NCBI RefSeq assembly: GCF_012277315.1
Contig: NZ_CP051157.1
Coordinates: forward strand, 1,127,279 to 1,191,278
Direction of reading: 5' to 3'
DNA: 64,000 nt
From: Wolbachia endosymbiont of Ctenocephalides felis wCfeJ
GTDB lineage: Bacteria > Pseudomonadota > Alphaproteobacteria > Rickettsiales > Anaplasmataceae
The notes beneath the pieces are model-generated. The model saw nothing but the letters and a program-made list of their open reading frames with translations. It searched no databases and was not told the origin of the DNA. Within the stretch, counting starts at the first letter, position 1, and every line of letters starts with the position of its first letter. Position numbers and translations under genes: made by a program. Of this stretch, positions 27,165-36,135 are shown in pieces.

Positions 27165-29930
27165 ATGAAGCAGGAAGATTTATTTGTAATTAAGAATCAA
27201 AGTTTAGGTGCAGATGAACAGAAGAAGAATGATATTCTAAGTATCATTGAATCTTGCAACAGTCTTAAGGATACTGTAAGAGAGTTGGAGAAGGAAAAAT
27301 TAGTCTGGTACTTTATCGGCCCTCTACTGCAAGATAAAGATATTAGGAGACAAGTGATCTCAAAATGGGGAACAGACTTCCAAGAATTTGAACAGTCAAT
27401 AATTAAAACGCAGAATGGAATACGTAACAAGTTTGAAAAAATTTTATCAGGTCAAAGTTTCTCAGCGTATTCAACAAAAGATAATAACTTTAACATCAGG
27501 TTTGAAGATGAGGAAAAGCCAATAAAAATCAGTGATATTTTAAGGGTTAGCAATGAAGATGAGGTTTATAACCTGTTTCTTGGGGGAGATAGTCAGATCA
27601 TTGCGTGCAAGAAAAACAGTAATGAGAGGCACTATAATTTTACTGGTGCCAGTTCATGTGAAATGGCAATTTACTGGCAGGCTAAGGATTCTAGAGGTAA
27701 CGATATAAGTTGTAGCATTGCTGTAGCAGTGGGATCTGGTGGTATACAAAGGATAATCGGTGAGCCAAGGTTTGGTGATTTAAAGTTTATGGATCCACTA
27801 CCAGAAGAAACAAAAAATGAAATATTGAAATTAGTTGAGCAGAATAAAGAAGTTTTCATCAATGAAAAAACTTTGTATCAAGTTTTCGCTGATATATACA
27901 AGAATGTAAACGTTCAACAAAAAACTGAAGAGAGGATTACACAAGATCCATATATATCGCCGCAGTCGCCTATGCAAGATAGCAGTGGATATTCTTCTCT
28001 TGGCACACCTTCTTCACGTAGAAGTTCTATATCTACTAACAGTGAACTTGAGGATGACACGTTTAGTAGTGAAGAAGAATGTGAACAAGATGAATTAAAA
28101 GATGAAAGATCTTTTTCTCAGAGGATATCTTCAAGTGCAGATGAAATTATAAATGAAATTGAAGAATTAAAAAAAGAAAAAGAAATACTCGCTCAAAACT
28201 TTGCAAAGCAGGCAAAGCGGCTTGAAGACTTACAACTAGCTATATCTGAGAAAGATCAAAAAATAAAGGAGCAAGATGCCTTAATTAAGTCGCTTACTGA
28301 TCAAAATAAAGATGCAAATGAAGTACTAAAAGAAAATACATATCTCAAGCAGCAAAATGCAGAATTGAAAGATCGTAATACAAAAATAACAGAAGAAGGT
28401 GATGTACAAATAAGTAAATTAATTAAGGAAGAACAAACTTTGAAACAGGAGGTTGAAGGACTGAAAGAGGAAGTTAAAAGACTTCAAGCCGAATTGGAAG
28501 GCAAGGTAAAAGAATTAGTTGGAAAGGATAGGAACTTAAAACAACAGATAAACGCATTAGAGCAGAGTCAAGAAAACAAAGATACTGAAATAGCAGACTT
28601 AAAATCTGAATTATTAGGCTTGAAATCTCAACTAAGAGATGAAAGAAACAAGTCCCAATCAACAAATAAAATCAATGAAGAACTACGTGAGAAATTGGAG
28701 ATAAGTGAAGCTGAACTGAACAAATCAAAAGCGGAAAACACAAAGCTGAGAGACGATATGAAGAAAATATCAGAGGGTTCAGATGATGATCATAACAAGC
28801 AGCTAGCAGAGTTTTTACTGGAAAAAGATAAGGAATTAACTGATGTCACAGATCAATTAAGCAAGGAGCAATTAAAGAATCAAGAGTTAGCTAAGGAGTT
28901 AAGCCAACTACAAAAAGAAAAGGAAGCTTTAGAAAGAGAGATTCAACAATCTAATGTAAGTGGGAAGTCACTTGCGGATGAGATGAAAGAAGTAGATGAG
29001 AATAAAGACAAGAAAATAGGAAGTTTGAGAGAAGAAGTTAAACAAAAGGGTGAAAAGATACAGCAAATAATCAAGGAAAACCAGAAGTTAGAAGGAAAAC
29101 TTCAAGTTCTAGATAAAAAGTATTCAGAAGTAAAGAACAAAGATGAGGAGTATATTAAAAGTTTAACTTACAAACTAAATCAAGCTGAAAGTGAACTTAT
29201 CAATAATCAGGGTAAACTAACCGACCAAATAGAAAAATTAAAGGAAGAAAAGGAAAATTTGCTTGAACAGTTAAGAACGAAAAGTACAGATTCGGCATCA
29301 TTCAGAAAACAACAATCGGAAATAGATAGGCTTACACAACAGCTTAAGAAAAAGGAAGAAATGTTGATAAATACGCAGAAAGAGTTGGAGTCTGTCAAAG
29401 AGCGTTTAGAGGAATTACAGAACGTATTAAAGCAGGGAGAAGGTCAAACAGTAGTTGTATCAACTCAAACTGAAGTTGGGTATGAGAGTAGAGGAATTCA
29501 GGCAAGTATACAACAGCATCATGTTGAGACTGAAACCACAATGCCTGAAACGCGAGACCAAGATACACAAGCTGTGGATAAAAGCTCAAACAAGATAGTA
29601 AGTGGGTTAAGACAAGAAAATAAGAATTTGACTAGAGATAAGCAAACTATATCTGAGCAATTAAAACAAAAAGTTAGAGAAATAGAAGAGTTGAAGGAAA
29701 GATTAAAAAAATCTCAAGAAGAAAATAAGCAGCTAAAACAGAAAGTGACTAAAGGTACAGGAGTTGATGCATCATCTTCAACAGATCAAGAAGAGACTAA
29801 AGAAATGGAAGTGCAAACTGACGTGCAAGTTAGTAATTTCCATGATTTATATGATAAAGAAGGCAGATACGTCAGAACAGAATTATCAGATCCAAATTTA
29901 ACTCCTAATGATCCAGAAAAATCACGGTAA
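27165..29930 (+). CDS. Large coiled-coil protein, candidate host-interaction protein
   Basis: I do not recognise the family. The 921-residue product has an N-terminal globular domain (residues 1 to about 255, including ASSCEMAIYWQAKDSRGNDI). A low-complexity Ser-rich linker (about 260-320, with SSGYSSLGTPSSRRSS) follows. A very long heptad-rich coiled coil spans about 325-770 and again about 815-870 (for example LKQEVEGLKEEVKRLQAELE). Between and after these are four short related words: STQTEVG, RGIQAS, DTQAVD and EVQTDVQ. No signal peptide or membrane helix is seen. Such extended proteins in intracellular bacteria are often structural or secreted into the host, but that is inference. The gene diverges from the mutase gene and stands alone. 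Confidence 0.75.
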   Translation: MKQEDLFVIKNQSLGADEQKKNDILSIIESCNSLKDTVRELEKEKLVWYFIGPLLQDKDIRRQVISKWGTDFQEFEQSIIKTQNGIRNKFEKILSGQSFSAYSTKDNNFNIRFEDEEKPIKISDILRVSNEDEVYNLFLGGDSQIIACKKNSNERHYNFTGASSCEMAIYWQAKDSRGNDISCSIAVAVGSGGIQRIIGEPRFGDLKFMDPLPEETKNEILKLVEQNKEVFINEKTLYQVFADIYKNVNVQQKTEERITQDPYISPQSPMQDSSGYSSLGTPSSRRSSISTNSELEDDTFSSEEECEQDELKDERSFSQRISSSADEIINEIEELKKEKEILAQNFAKQAKRLEDLQLAISEKDQKIKEQDALIKSLTDQNKDANEVLKENTYLKQQNAELKDRNTKITEEGDVQISKLIKEEQTLKQEVEGLKEEVKRLQAELEGKVKELVGKDRNLKQQINALEQSQENKDTEIADLKSELLGLKSQLRDERNKSQSTNKINEELREKLEISEAELNKSKAENTKLRDDMKKISEGSDDDHNKQLAEFLLEKDKELTDVTDQLSKEQLKNQELAKELSQLQKEKEALEREIQQSNVSGKSLADEMKEVDENKDKKIGSLREEVKQKGEKIQQIIKENQKLEGKLQVLDKKYSEVKNKDEEYIKSLTYKLNQAESELINNQGKLTDQIEKLKEEKENLLEQLRTKSTDSASFRKQQSEIDRLTQQLKKKEEMLINTQKELESVKERLEELQNVLKQGEGQTVVVSTQTEVGYESRGIQASIQQHHVETETTMPETRDQDTQAVDKSSNKIVSGLRQENKNLTRDKQTISEQLKQKVREIEELKERLKKSQEENKQLKQKVTKGTGVDASSSTDQEETKEMEVQTDVQVSNFHDLYDKEGRYVRTELSDPNLTPNDPEKSR

Positions 29931-30137
29931 AGCTTAATCTCTGGTGCCTCCACATGCATTATTGAACTTCTTGCATCTATGCGAGAACCTCCGACTGTTT
30001 TTGGTTGGCACTGGAATGAAAAGGTTAGAATGACAAAGGAACAGTGATGTACAACATTCTGTACCATTAGGATTTTTTTGCTTAAAAATATATTTTATTT
30101 TATTTAGAATATCTTACTTTGGTTTATTTATATTGTA

Positions 30138-30962
30138 ATGAATAAGTTACTGCAGAAGTTCTACAGTATAATTTATTGTCTTTATCGTGCTTTGATTGAC
30201 ACAATTTACAATGACGGGATGGAGCATGCGGGATACTTGTCATTTTTGATCCTATTATCAATATTCCCTTTTCTCATTGTTTTAATGGCTTTGGCATCAA
30301 CGTTTGCAAGTTTCTTAGATCAATATAACATTGGCTGGACATCTATAATCGATAACATGCCACAAGACATTTTGGCATCTTTAATGCCACGCATTAAGGA
30401 AATAATATCAGGCCCGCCGCACAGTTTATTAACTTTAGCAATTTTAGGAGCTATTTGGACTGCCTCATCGACTGTTGAAGGGCTGAGGACGATATTGAAT
30501 AAAGCCTACAAGGTTCCAGTTTCACCACCTTATGTATTAAGAAGAATACTAAGCATATTGCAATTTTTAGTGATTACGTTCATTATAACTCTAACTATAA
30601 TATTCTCCACATTAGTACCAATGCTAATAGGGTTTTCCTATCATGGGCTGAGTTATACAAAATATCTCCTTGTTGAATTTGTGCTATTTTTAGTAGTTTC
30701 TTGGCTATATTTTATGTTGCCCAATATCAAACAAAATTTATCGGATGTATTTCCTGGATCCTGCGTAGCTGTTATGCTGTGGACACTTTCAGCTTCAGTT
30801 TTCAAGCAATACTTGCGAGCCTCCTTTGGCCAACTAGATTTGATATACGGAAGTTTGGGTGGTATAGTAGTGTCGTTATTATTTTTTTATGTGGTAAGTT
30901 TAATTTTTATATATGGAGCAAAGTTTAATTTTCAGCTAAAATATTCTAATGGGTTTTGCTGA
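30138..30962 (+). CDS. YihY/BrkB family inner membrane protein
   Basis: This 274-residue protein has about six membrane helices and the family features of YihY/BrkB proteins, once mis-annotated as RNase BN. These include DGMEHAGYLSFLILLSIFPFLIVLMA near the N-terminus, the central GAIWTASSTVEGLRTILNKAY and the final YGSLGGIVVSLLFFYVVSLIF. Family function is unsettled; roles in transport or envelope integrity have been proposed. The gene lies 10 bp before an SDR gene on the same strand, so they are likely cotranscribed. The 207-bp gap upstream holds no clear feature. Confidence 0.9.
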   Translation: MNKLLQKFYSIIYCLYRALIDTIYNDGMEHAGYLSFLILLSIFPFLIVLMALASTFASFLDQYNIGWTSIIDNMPQDILASLMPRIKEIISGPPHSLLTLAILGAIWTASSTVEGLRTILNKAYKVPVSPPYVLRRILSILQFLVITFIITLTIIFSTLVPMLIGFSYHGLSYTKYLLVEFVLFLVVSWLYFMLPNIKQNLSDVFPGSCVAVMLWTLSASVFKQYLRASFGQLDLIYGSLGGIVVSLLFFYVVSLIFIYGAKFNFQLKYSNGFC

Positions 30963-30972
30963 TGAGAAATAA

Positions 30973-31722
30973 ATGGGCAAATTAGAAGGCAAGATAGCTT
31001 TAATTAACGGAGCTTCAGGTGGAATAGGATCTGCAGTTGCAAAAAGGTTTGTCAGGGAAGGTGCATATGTAATTTTAATTTCGAGGTCTATCGATCATCT
31101 CAAACCACTGTATAATGAAATTGAAGAGCTTGAAGAATTCAAAGAAGGCTCTGTAAAGCTAATTCAGCTTGATCTTTTAGACTTTGAAAATGTGCAGATA
31201 CTAGCAAATATGATAGAGAGTCTGAAATTATCAGAATCTGGAGCACTTGATATATTAGTTGCTTGTACTGGAATTTTAGGTAAGTTAAGTCCTGTTCACG
31301 AGTGCGAGCTTGAAGAGCTGCAGAATATAATGAATACAAATTTTACTGCCAATTGGTACTTGCTAAAAAACTTAGACCCAGTACTAAAAAAATCTAATTC
31401 TGGAAGGGTGGTATTTATGACTTCAGAAGTGACACTTTCTCCATCTTCTTATCCTTATTGGGCACCCTATGCTGCCAGTAAAGCCGCACTAGAAATCATA
31501 GTCAAGATATATGCATCTGAGACAAAACATACGAAACTGTGTGTAAATGCTGTGTATCCAGAAGGACCTGTTGACAGCGAAATGTATAAGCAAGCCTTTC
31601 CTGGAAAGGATACACCTGAACTAGTACTGCCTGATAAACTAACAGATAAATTTGTAGAACTGACTTCTGAAGACTGTGACATATCAGGACAAGTTTTACC
31701 CCTCAGTAAATCCCTTGAGTAA
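30973..31722 (+). CDS. Short-chain dehydrogenase/reductase
   Basis: This 249-residue classical SDR has the cofactor-binding NGASGGIGS at residues 12-20. LVACTGILG corresponds to the NNAG position. A serine-containing strand (VVFMTSEVTLSPSS) is followed by the YxxxK motif as YAASK, near residue 172. These are the catalytic Ser-Tyr-Lys elements. The substrate cannot be predicted, although the length and C-terminus (a short segment ending LPLSKSLE) are like FabG/YciK-type reductases. NAD(P) preference is unclear: an arginine follows the second strand (ISRS), which favours NADP. It probably shares a transcript with the upstream brkB-like gene. Confidence 0.88.
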   Translation: MGKLEGKIALINGASGGIGSAVAKRFVREGAYVILISRSIDHLKPLYNEIEELEEFKEGSVKLIQLDLLDFENVQILANMIESLKLSESGALDILVACTGILGKLSPVHECELEELQNIMNTNFTANWYLLKNLDPVLKKSNSGRVVFMTSEVTLSPSSYPYWAPYAASKAALEIIVKIYASETKHTKLCVNAVYPEGPVDSEMYKQAFPGKDTPELVLPDKLTDKFVELTSEDCDISGQVLPLSKSLE

Positions 31723-31965
31723 GTTGCGCGGCTATACAAACAGTATTGTACGCAGTCAATGTTGAGGCAAAAGTGGTGTTATGTGAGTAGATACAAGCTG
31801 ACACCGTCAGAAAGTGAACCAGTGTCACCTGCTTGTATGACAGAGAAAGGCACACCTAGATGACATCATAAGAAAACTGGGATAACACCATCTGTCACGC
31901 AAACTACCTGCTGATTGCAACATTCGTACAGCTTTGACCATAATGCAAGAAGTCTATCACCATTA
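31723..31965. repeat. Degenerate repeat sequence after the SDR gene
   Basis: The words TTGAGGCAAAAGTGGTGTTAT (about 31763-31783) resemble the inner part of the 55-bp inverted repeat at 45201-45255 and 48211-48265. Worn palindromic-element pieces (GATGACATCA, GGGATAACACC) follow. No gene is present. Confidence 0.5.
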
Positions 31966-32190
31966 AGATAAGCCTTATTTTCATTTTTACGCAAAATCGA
32001 AAATAAGAGGTCTCTTATGTTCATCCACGCAAATAAGGTAAGCCTTATTTTCATTTTTATACAGAATCGAAAATAAGAGGTTTCTTATTTTCATCAAAGG
32101 GTGTTATTCCAGCGCGTGACGCTGGAATCCAGTAAAAAAAAGAATGGATCCCAGTGCCAGCTACTTTGATGACATCGTAGAGGCTACTGG
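31966..32190 (+). repeat. Two-hairpin cassette followed by a palindromic element
   Basis: This is the same arrangement as at 9405-9600. Two hairpins with CTTATTTTC/GAAAATAAG arms are joined by CATCCACGCAAATAAGG and followed by a TATTCCAGCGCGTGACGCTG palindromic element that ends near GATGACATCG. It lies between convergent SDR and polA genes. The conserved order shows that the hairpin pair and the palindrome spread or were copied as one unit. Confidence 0.75.
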
Positions 32191-32236
32191 GATAACACCA
32201 CTTGCCATACAAACTACCACCTACAAATCATAATGT

Positions 32237-34771
32237 TCATACGGTTGTGCCCCAGTTGTCACTAATTTTTACCTCAACTTCAAACGGTATAGAAATCTTC
32301 ACTGCATTTTCCATTATATCCTTCACAAGTTTTGCTGTTTCTTGTACCTTATCATCCTCTACCTCAACCAGTAGTTCATCATGAACTTGAAGGATTATTT
32401 TACCTCCCTTTAACTGATCATAAAGTTGGATCATTGCACGTTTTATTATATCAGCGGCAGTTCCTTGCACGGGTGCGTTTATTGCTGCTCTTTCTGCAAA
32501 TTGTCTTAGGTAAGTGATTGTATTGTGTATGTCTTTGACAAAGCATCTTCGACCAAACAGAGTTTCTACATAACCATGCTGTCTCGCAATAGACATTGCT
32601 TTTTCCATATAGATCTTTATTTCCGGGTAACAGGAGAAATAATAATTAATGTATTCAGCAGCCTCCTCAATGGTAATTTTAAACCTCCTTGCAAGGCCAA
32701 ACGGACTAATGCCATATATAATTCCAAAATTAATAGATTTTGCTTTTTGTCTTAGCTGTCTATCTACCTCTATACCTTCTTGCACCCCGAAAACCTGTCT
32801 TGCAGTGATATTATGAACATCTTGCCCATTTGCAAAGGCTTCTTTGAATGCTGCAACATTTGCAATATGTGCCAAAAGTCTCAATTCTATTTGTGAATAA
32901 TCGGCAGAAATTATCTTATATCCTTTTGGTGCAATAAATGCTTGTCTGATAAAGTTTCCTTCCTCACTCCTGATAGGAATATTCTGCAGATTAGGATTAC
33001 TGGAGCTGAGCCTACCCGTTGCAGTTGTTGAGAAGTTTGTATGCACTCTACCATCAATAGGGTCAACCCGCTTTACTAGTGCGTCAGTGTAGGTACCTTT
33101 CAGCTTGCTTAAGTGTCGCCAATCTAAAATCTTACTAGCAATTTCAACCCCCTCCATTCCAAGCTCCTCTAGTACTTCAGAGTTTGTGCTATAAGATCCA
33201 GATTTTAACTTTTTCTTCTTATTAAGCCCCATTTTATTAAATAAAACATCACTTAATTGTTTTGGCGAAGCAATATTAAATCTCTCCCCCGCTAAATTAT
33301 GTATATCATCCTCAAGCACAGCGAGTAACTGTTGAAACTTACCAGACAATTCCTGCAGTTTTTGAATATTTAGCAATATTCCATTTTTTTCCATGTTGAG
33401 TATTACCTCCGTAAGCGGCTTATCAAAACGCTCGTAAATTGTAAAAAGCTTTTCTTGAAACAATCTTTGTGTTAGTTTTTCATGGACCGCTATCAAGGTT
33501 TTTGCTGAGAAGGTTCCCACATCTCCGCTCAAATTATGTGCAATTATGTTTGAAATGCTATGGTCATGCTTTCCTGTATCAAGGCTATATGACATTGTCA
33601 TCAAATCATCAACTGAGCCCAATACTTTTTCTATTGCAGGAAATATTTCTCTTACCTTTCTAACATCATGTATTACTTTAAGCACTCCATTTGAAAGAAG
33701 AGTTGAGTTAATCGCAATAACTGCATTTTGTAGGTAGTCTTGACTTATATAGAAAATACTATCTTTACTGTAAGACAAGGATATTTTGCTGATTACGTCG
33801 TCTTCAAAATGGCAATAGATTGCAATTTTGCCTTCGTATCTACAGTGCTCTAAAAATTTTTCTAATTCTTCACTATTATATTCTGTCTTTTTTTTTTTGC
33901 TAGATTTACTATAAGAAAAAAGCTGTTCTACTTTGCCTATCAAGGAATTAAACTCATATTTCTTTAAAAAACCTAACAACTTCTCCATATTTGGAGGATG
34001 GACTTCATATTTTTCAATATCGTGCTGAAGGTCTACTTTTTCGCATAGTGATAAAAGTTTTCTTGAAATTAACGCTTTTTCTTTATGTTCGGTGAGAATG
34101 TTACGTACCCTTGTTTGCTCGATATTATTAATGTTTTCCAGAATATTATTCAACGAACCAAATTCATCTAGCAACTTAGCTGCAGTTTTTGGGCCTATTC
34201 CTGGAACACCTGGAATATTGTCAGATGTATCACCAGTTAGGGAAAACAAATCAAGAAGTTTGTCTGAATTTACACCAAATTTTTCCACTACTTGTTTCTC
34301 ATCTATATACATATCTTTAATAGGATCAAATATTAAAACGTTGTAATTTAAGAGTTGAAACAAATCTTTATCTGACGAAGCTATTACCACTTTAAAGTCT
34401 TGCTGGTTGGCGTATTTTGCGGCTAGTGTTGCAATTATGTCATCTGCTTCATAGCCTTCAATTTCTTCATAGCTCAGACTAAAAGCTTCCACCGCTTCTC
34501 TCAGTATTGCAAACTGTGGAATTAAATCCTCAGGGGGTGTTACTCTGTTTGCTTTGTATTCAGAATACAAAGTGTGTCTGAAATTTTTTTTACCGGAGTC
34601 AAATGCTATGGTCAAGTAATCTGAATGGACAATGTACTTAAGAACCATTTTTAGAAAGCCATACACACCACCTATTGGTATACCAGTTGTGGTAGTTAAG
34701 TGATGCAAAACATAATAAGCTCTAAAAAGAAAGCCGTAACCATCAATGATTGTGAAAGTTTTTTCTTTCAT
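32237..34771 (-). CDS. polA: DNA polymerase I
   Basis: This 844-residue family A polymerase handles repair and Okazaki fragment processing. The N-terminal 5'-3' exonuclease domain (residues 1 to about 290) has IDGYGFLFRAYY, YEADDIIATLA and GVPGIGPKTA. The polymerase domain (about 470-844) has motif A DYSQIELRLLAHIA near residue 623, the O-helix RQKAKSINFGIIYG near 680 and motif C QVHDELLVEVED near 797. The middle 3'-5' exonuclease region (about 300-460) lacks the DxE proofreading motif: IAIYCHF stands where a FDTET-type sequence is expected. The enzyme is therefore probably not proofreading. It converges on the repeat stretch upstream and is followed by an unrelated plus-strand gene. Confidence 0.95.
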   Translation of the reverse strand: MKEKTFTIIDGYGFLFRAYYVLHHLTTTTGIPIGGVYGFLKMVLKYIVHSDYLTIAFDSGKKNFRHTLYSEYKANRVTPPEDLIPQFAILREAVEAFSLSYEEIEGYEADDIIATLAAKYANQQDFKVVIASSDKDLFQLLNYNVLIFDPIKDMYIDEKQVVEKFGVNSDKLLDLFSLTGDTSDNIPGVPGIGPKTAAKLLDEFGSLNNILENINNIEQTRVRNILTEHKEKALISRKLLSLCEKVDLQHDIEKYEVHPPNMEKLLGFLKKYEFNSLIGKVEQLFSYSKSSKKKKTEYNSEELEKFLEHCRYEGKIAIYCHFEDDVISKISLSYSKDSIFYISQDYLQNAVIAINSTLLSNGVLKVIHDVRKVREIFPAIEKVLGSVDDLMTMSYSLDTGKHDHSISNIIAHNLSGDVGTFSAKTLIAVHEKLTQRLFQEKLFTIYERFDKPLTEVILNMEKNGILLNIQKLQELSGKFQQLLAVLEDDIHNLAGERFNIASPKQLSDVLFNKMGLNKKKKLKSGSYSTNSEVLEELGMEGVEIASKILDWRHLSKLKGTYTDALVKRVDPIDGRVHTNFSTTATGRLSSSNPNLQNIPIRSEEGNFIRQAFIAPKGYKIISADYSQIELRLLAHIANVAAFKEAFANGQDVHNITARQVFGVQEGIEVDRQLRQKAKSINFGIIYGISPFGLARRFKITIEEAAEYINYYFSCYPEIKIYMEKAMSIARQHGYVETLFGRRCFVKDIHNTITYLRQFAERAAINAPVQGTAADIIKRAMIQLYDQLKGGKIILQVHDELLVEVEDDKVQETAKLVKDIMENAVKISIPFEVEVKISDNWGTTV

Positions 34772-34940
34772 TGTAGATATTCACATGTGCCCTTGATAGT
34801 CTATGATTTAACTACAAAAATCAAGCCTTTGTTTTCTACTTTTAAGTATTGCAAGAGACTTTACCTAAAATGGCATTCATGTATAGTTAATAGTTACCAT
34901 TTAAAATTAGATTATGTTGCTAATAGGTTGAGAGTTTAAA

Positions 34941-36116
34941 ATGAGTAAAAAAACAGAAAAAGCAAGGCATAAGCTCAGTAAATCAGATATTAGCAGTCCG
35001 ATTATTCCCAATCCTGCTCCAATAACCAGCGAAGTAAGGCCAATAAAAGTTAGACGAGAGGCTAAAACAAACAACCTAATCTCTGAAAAAGGCAGAGCTC
35101 ACTCTTTGTCAACCTTCAGCACTGACTCTGATGCAGTATCAATATCAAGTGATAGTGGAATATCGTCAAGCTTCAGCACAACAAGCGACAGCGAAGTATT
35201 TGATACAAATTCAATATCAAGTGATAGTGGAACACCGTCTGGTCGGATAACACCAACTGCCTCGGTAGCAGAAGACATCCCTCAATCAAAATCAGCAAAT
35301 GGTAGAAAACCTCCTGTTCTAGGAAAATTGAAAAAGGTTAGCATTCCTGAAGTGCCAAAAGATTTTGTCTTATCAAAGAAAAAATCTCCTCAGATGAAGA
35401 GTAAACCTCAGCAACCTCAAAAAGCAGTTGAGCAGATTGTTAGTCTTGATGATCAGATTAAAGCTCTACAGAATAGGCAAAATAACCTGCAACAGAAGCT
35501 TACTAAGCTCAATCAGCAGAGTAGATTATTTATATTTATAAAATCAAAAGAACATAGGACTAAAGAAAGGGAGCTAAATTCCCAATTAGCAGAAGTAACG
35601 AAAGCTAAATGGAAAGTTGAGCTTGATAGAAAGTTTGAAAGTGACAAAGACTTAGAAATTTCAGATTTTGCAGATAGATCTTGTGACGCAAGTAACTCTA
35701 ACAATAAATATCTAGAGGGAATAAATAAAGTAATAAAAAAGCATCCTAGTCTGTATGTACATTACACATGTAAGGACCCTAATGATTTTTTAAATTCAAG
35801 GTCCTTTGTATATAAATCCCTCCAGGAAATCCTGGAGAGAGCTAATCCTACATATGAAGATAAACAGATCTTGCTCAGGTATGATGCATATCAGGTTAAA
35901 ACTCTACTGCAAAGTGGTGATATAACAGACAAGGAAGACAAAAAAGCGCTCAAAGAGATATACAAAGACTTAAAGAATGAAATGAGTAAAAGTAGAAAAA
36001 GCTTTGATGCGAAAAATGACCAATATATCTGTAAATTAAGAAAAGGTCGGGGAACGTCACCGGATTCAATTATGAAATCTGTACAAACATCACAACAGTT
36101 GCAACACTCTAGGTAA
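34941..36116 (+). CDS. Hypothetical Ser-rich coiled-coil protein
   Basis: I do not recognise this family. The 391-residue protein is highly basic and lacks membrane helices. Residues about 50-110 are a Ser/Thr/Asp low-complexity tract with an exact internal repeat (SISSDSG occurs twice, encoded by near-identical DNA at about 35138 and 35210). A coiled-coil segment spans about 165-235 (LDDQIKALQNRQNNLQQKLT). The C-terminal part (about 240-391) is charged and helical. The Ser-rich tract resembles the linker in the 921-residue coiled-coil protein at 27165-29930. Disordered Ser tracts like this are common in secreted effectors, but no secretion signal can be shown. The gene converges with hslU. 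Confidence 0.7.
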   Translation: MSKKTEKARHKLSKSDISSPIIPNPAPITSEVRPIKVRREAKTNNLISEKGRAHSLSTFSTDSDAVSISSDSGISSSFSTTSDSEVFDTNSISSDSGTPSGRITPTASVAEDIPQSKSANGRKPPVLGKLKKVSIPEVPKDFVLSKKKSPQMKSKPQQPQKAVEQIVSLDDQIKALQNRQNNLQQKLTKLNQQSRLFIFIKSKEHRTKERELNSQLAEVTKAKWKVELDRKFESDKDLEISDFADRSCDASNSNNKYLEGINKVIKKHPSLYVHYTCKDPNDFLNSRSFVYKSLQEILERANPTYEDKQILLRYDAYQVKTLLQSGDITDKEDKKALKEIYKDLKNEMSKSRKSFDAKNDQYICKLRKGRGTSPDSIMKSVQTSQQLQHSR

Positions 36117-36135
36117 AAAATGTCAACACACCTAA

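Noticed and set aside
29786-30067. 93-codon minus-strand frame ending inside the coiled-coil gene, with a protein-like stretch near the start (QPKTVGGSRIDARSS)
   Set aside because: It overlaps the coiled-coil gene, has no recognisable domain or start signal, and may be only a decayed fragment. Support is too weak to list.
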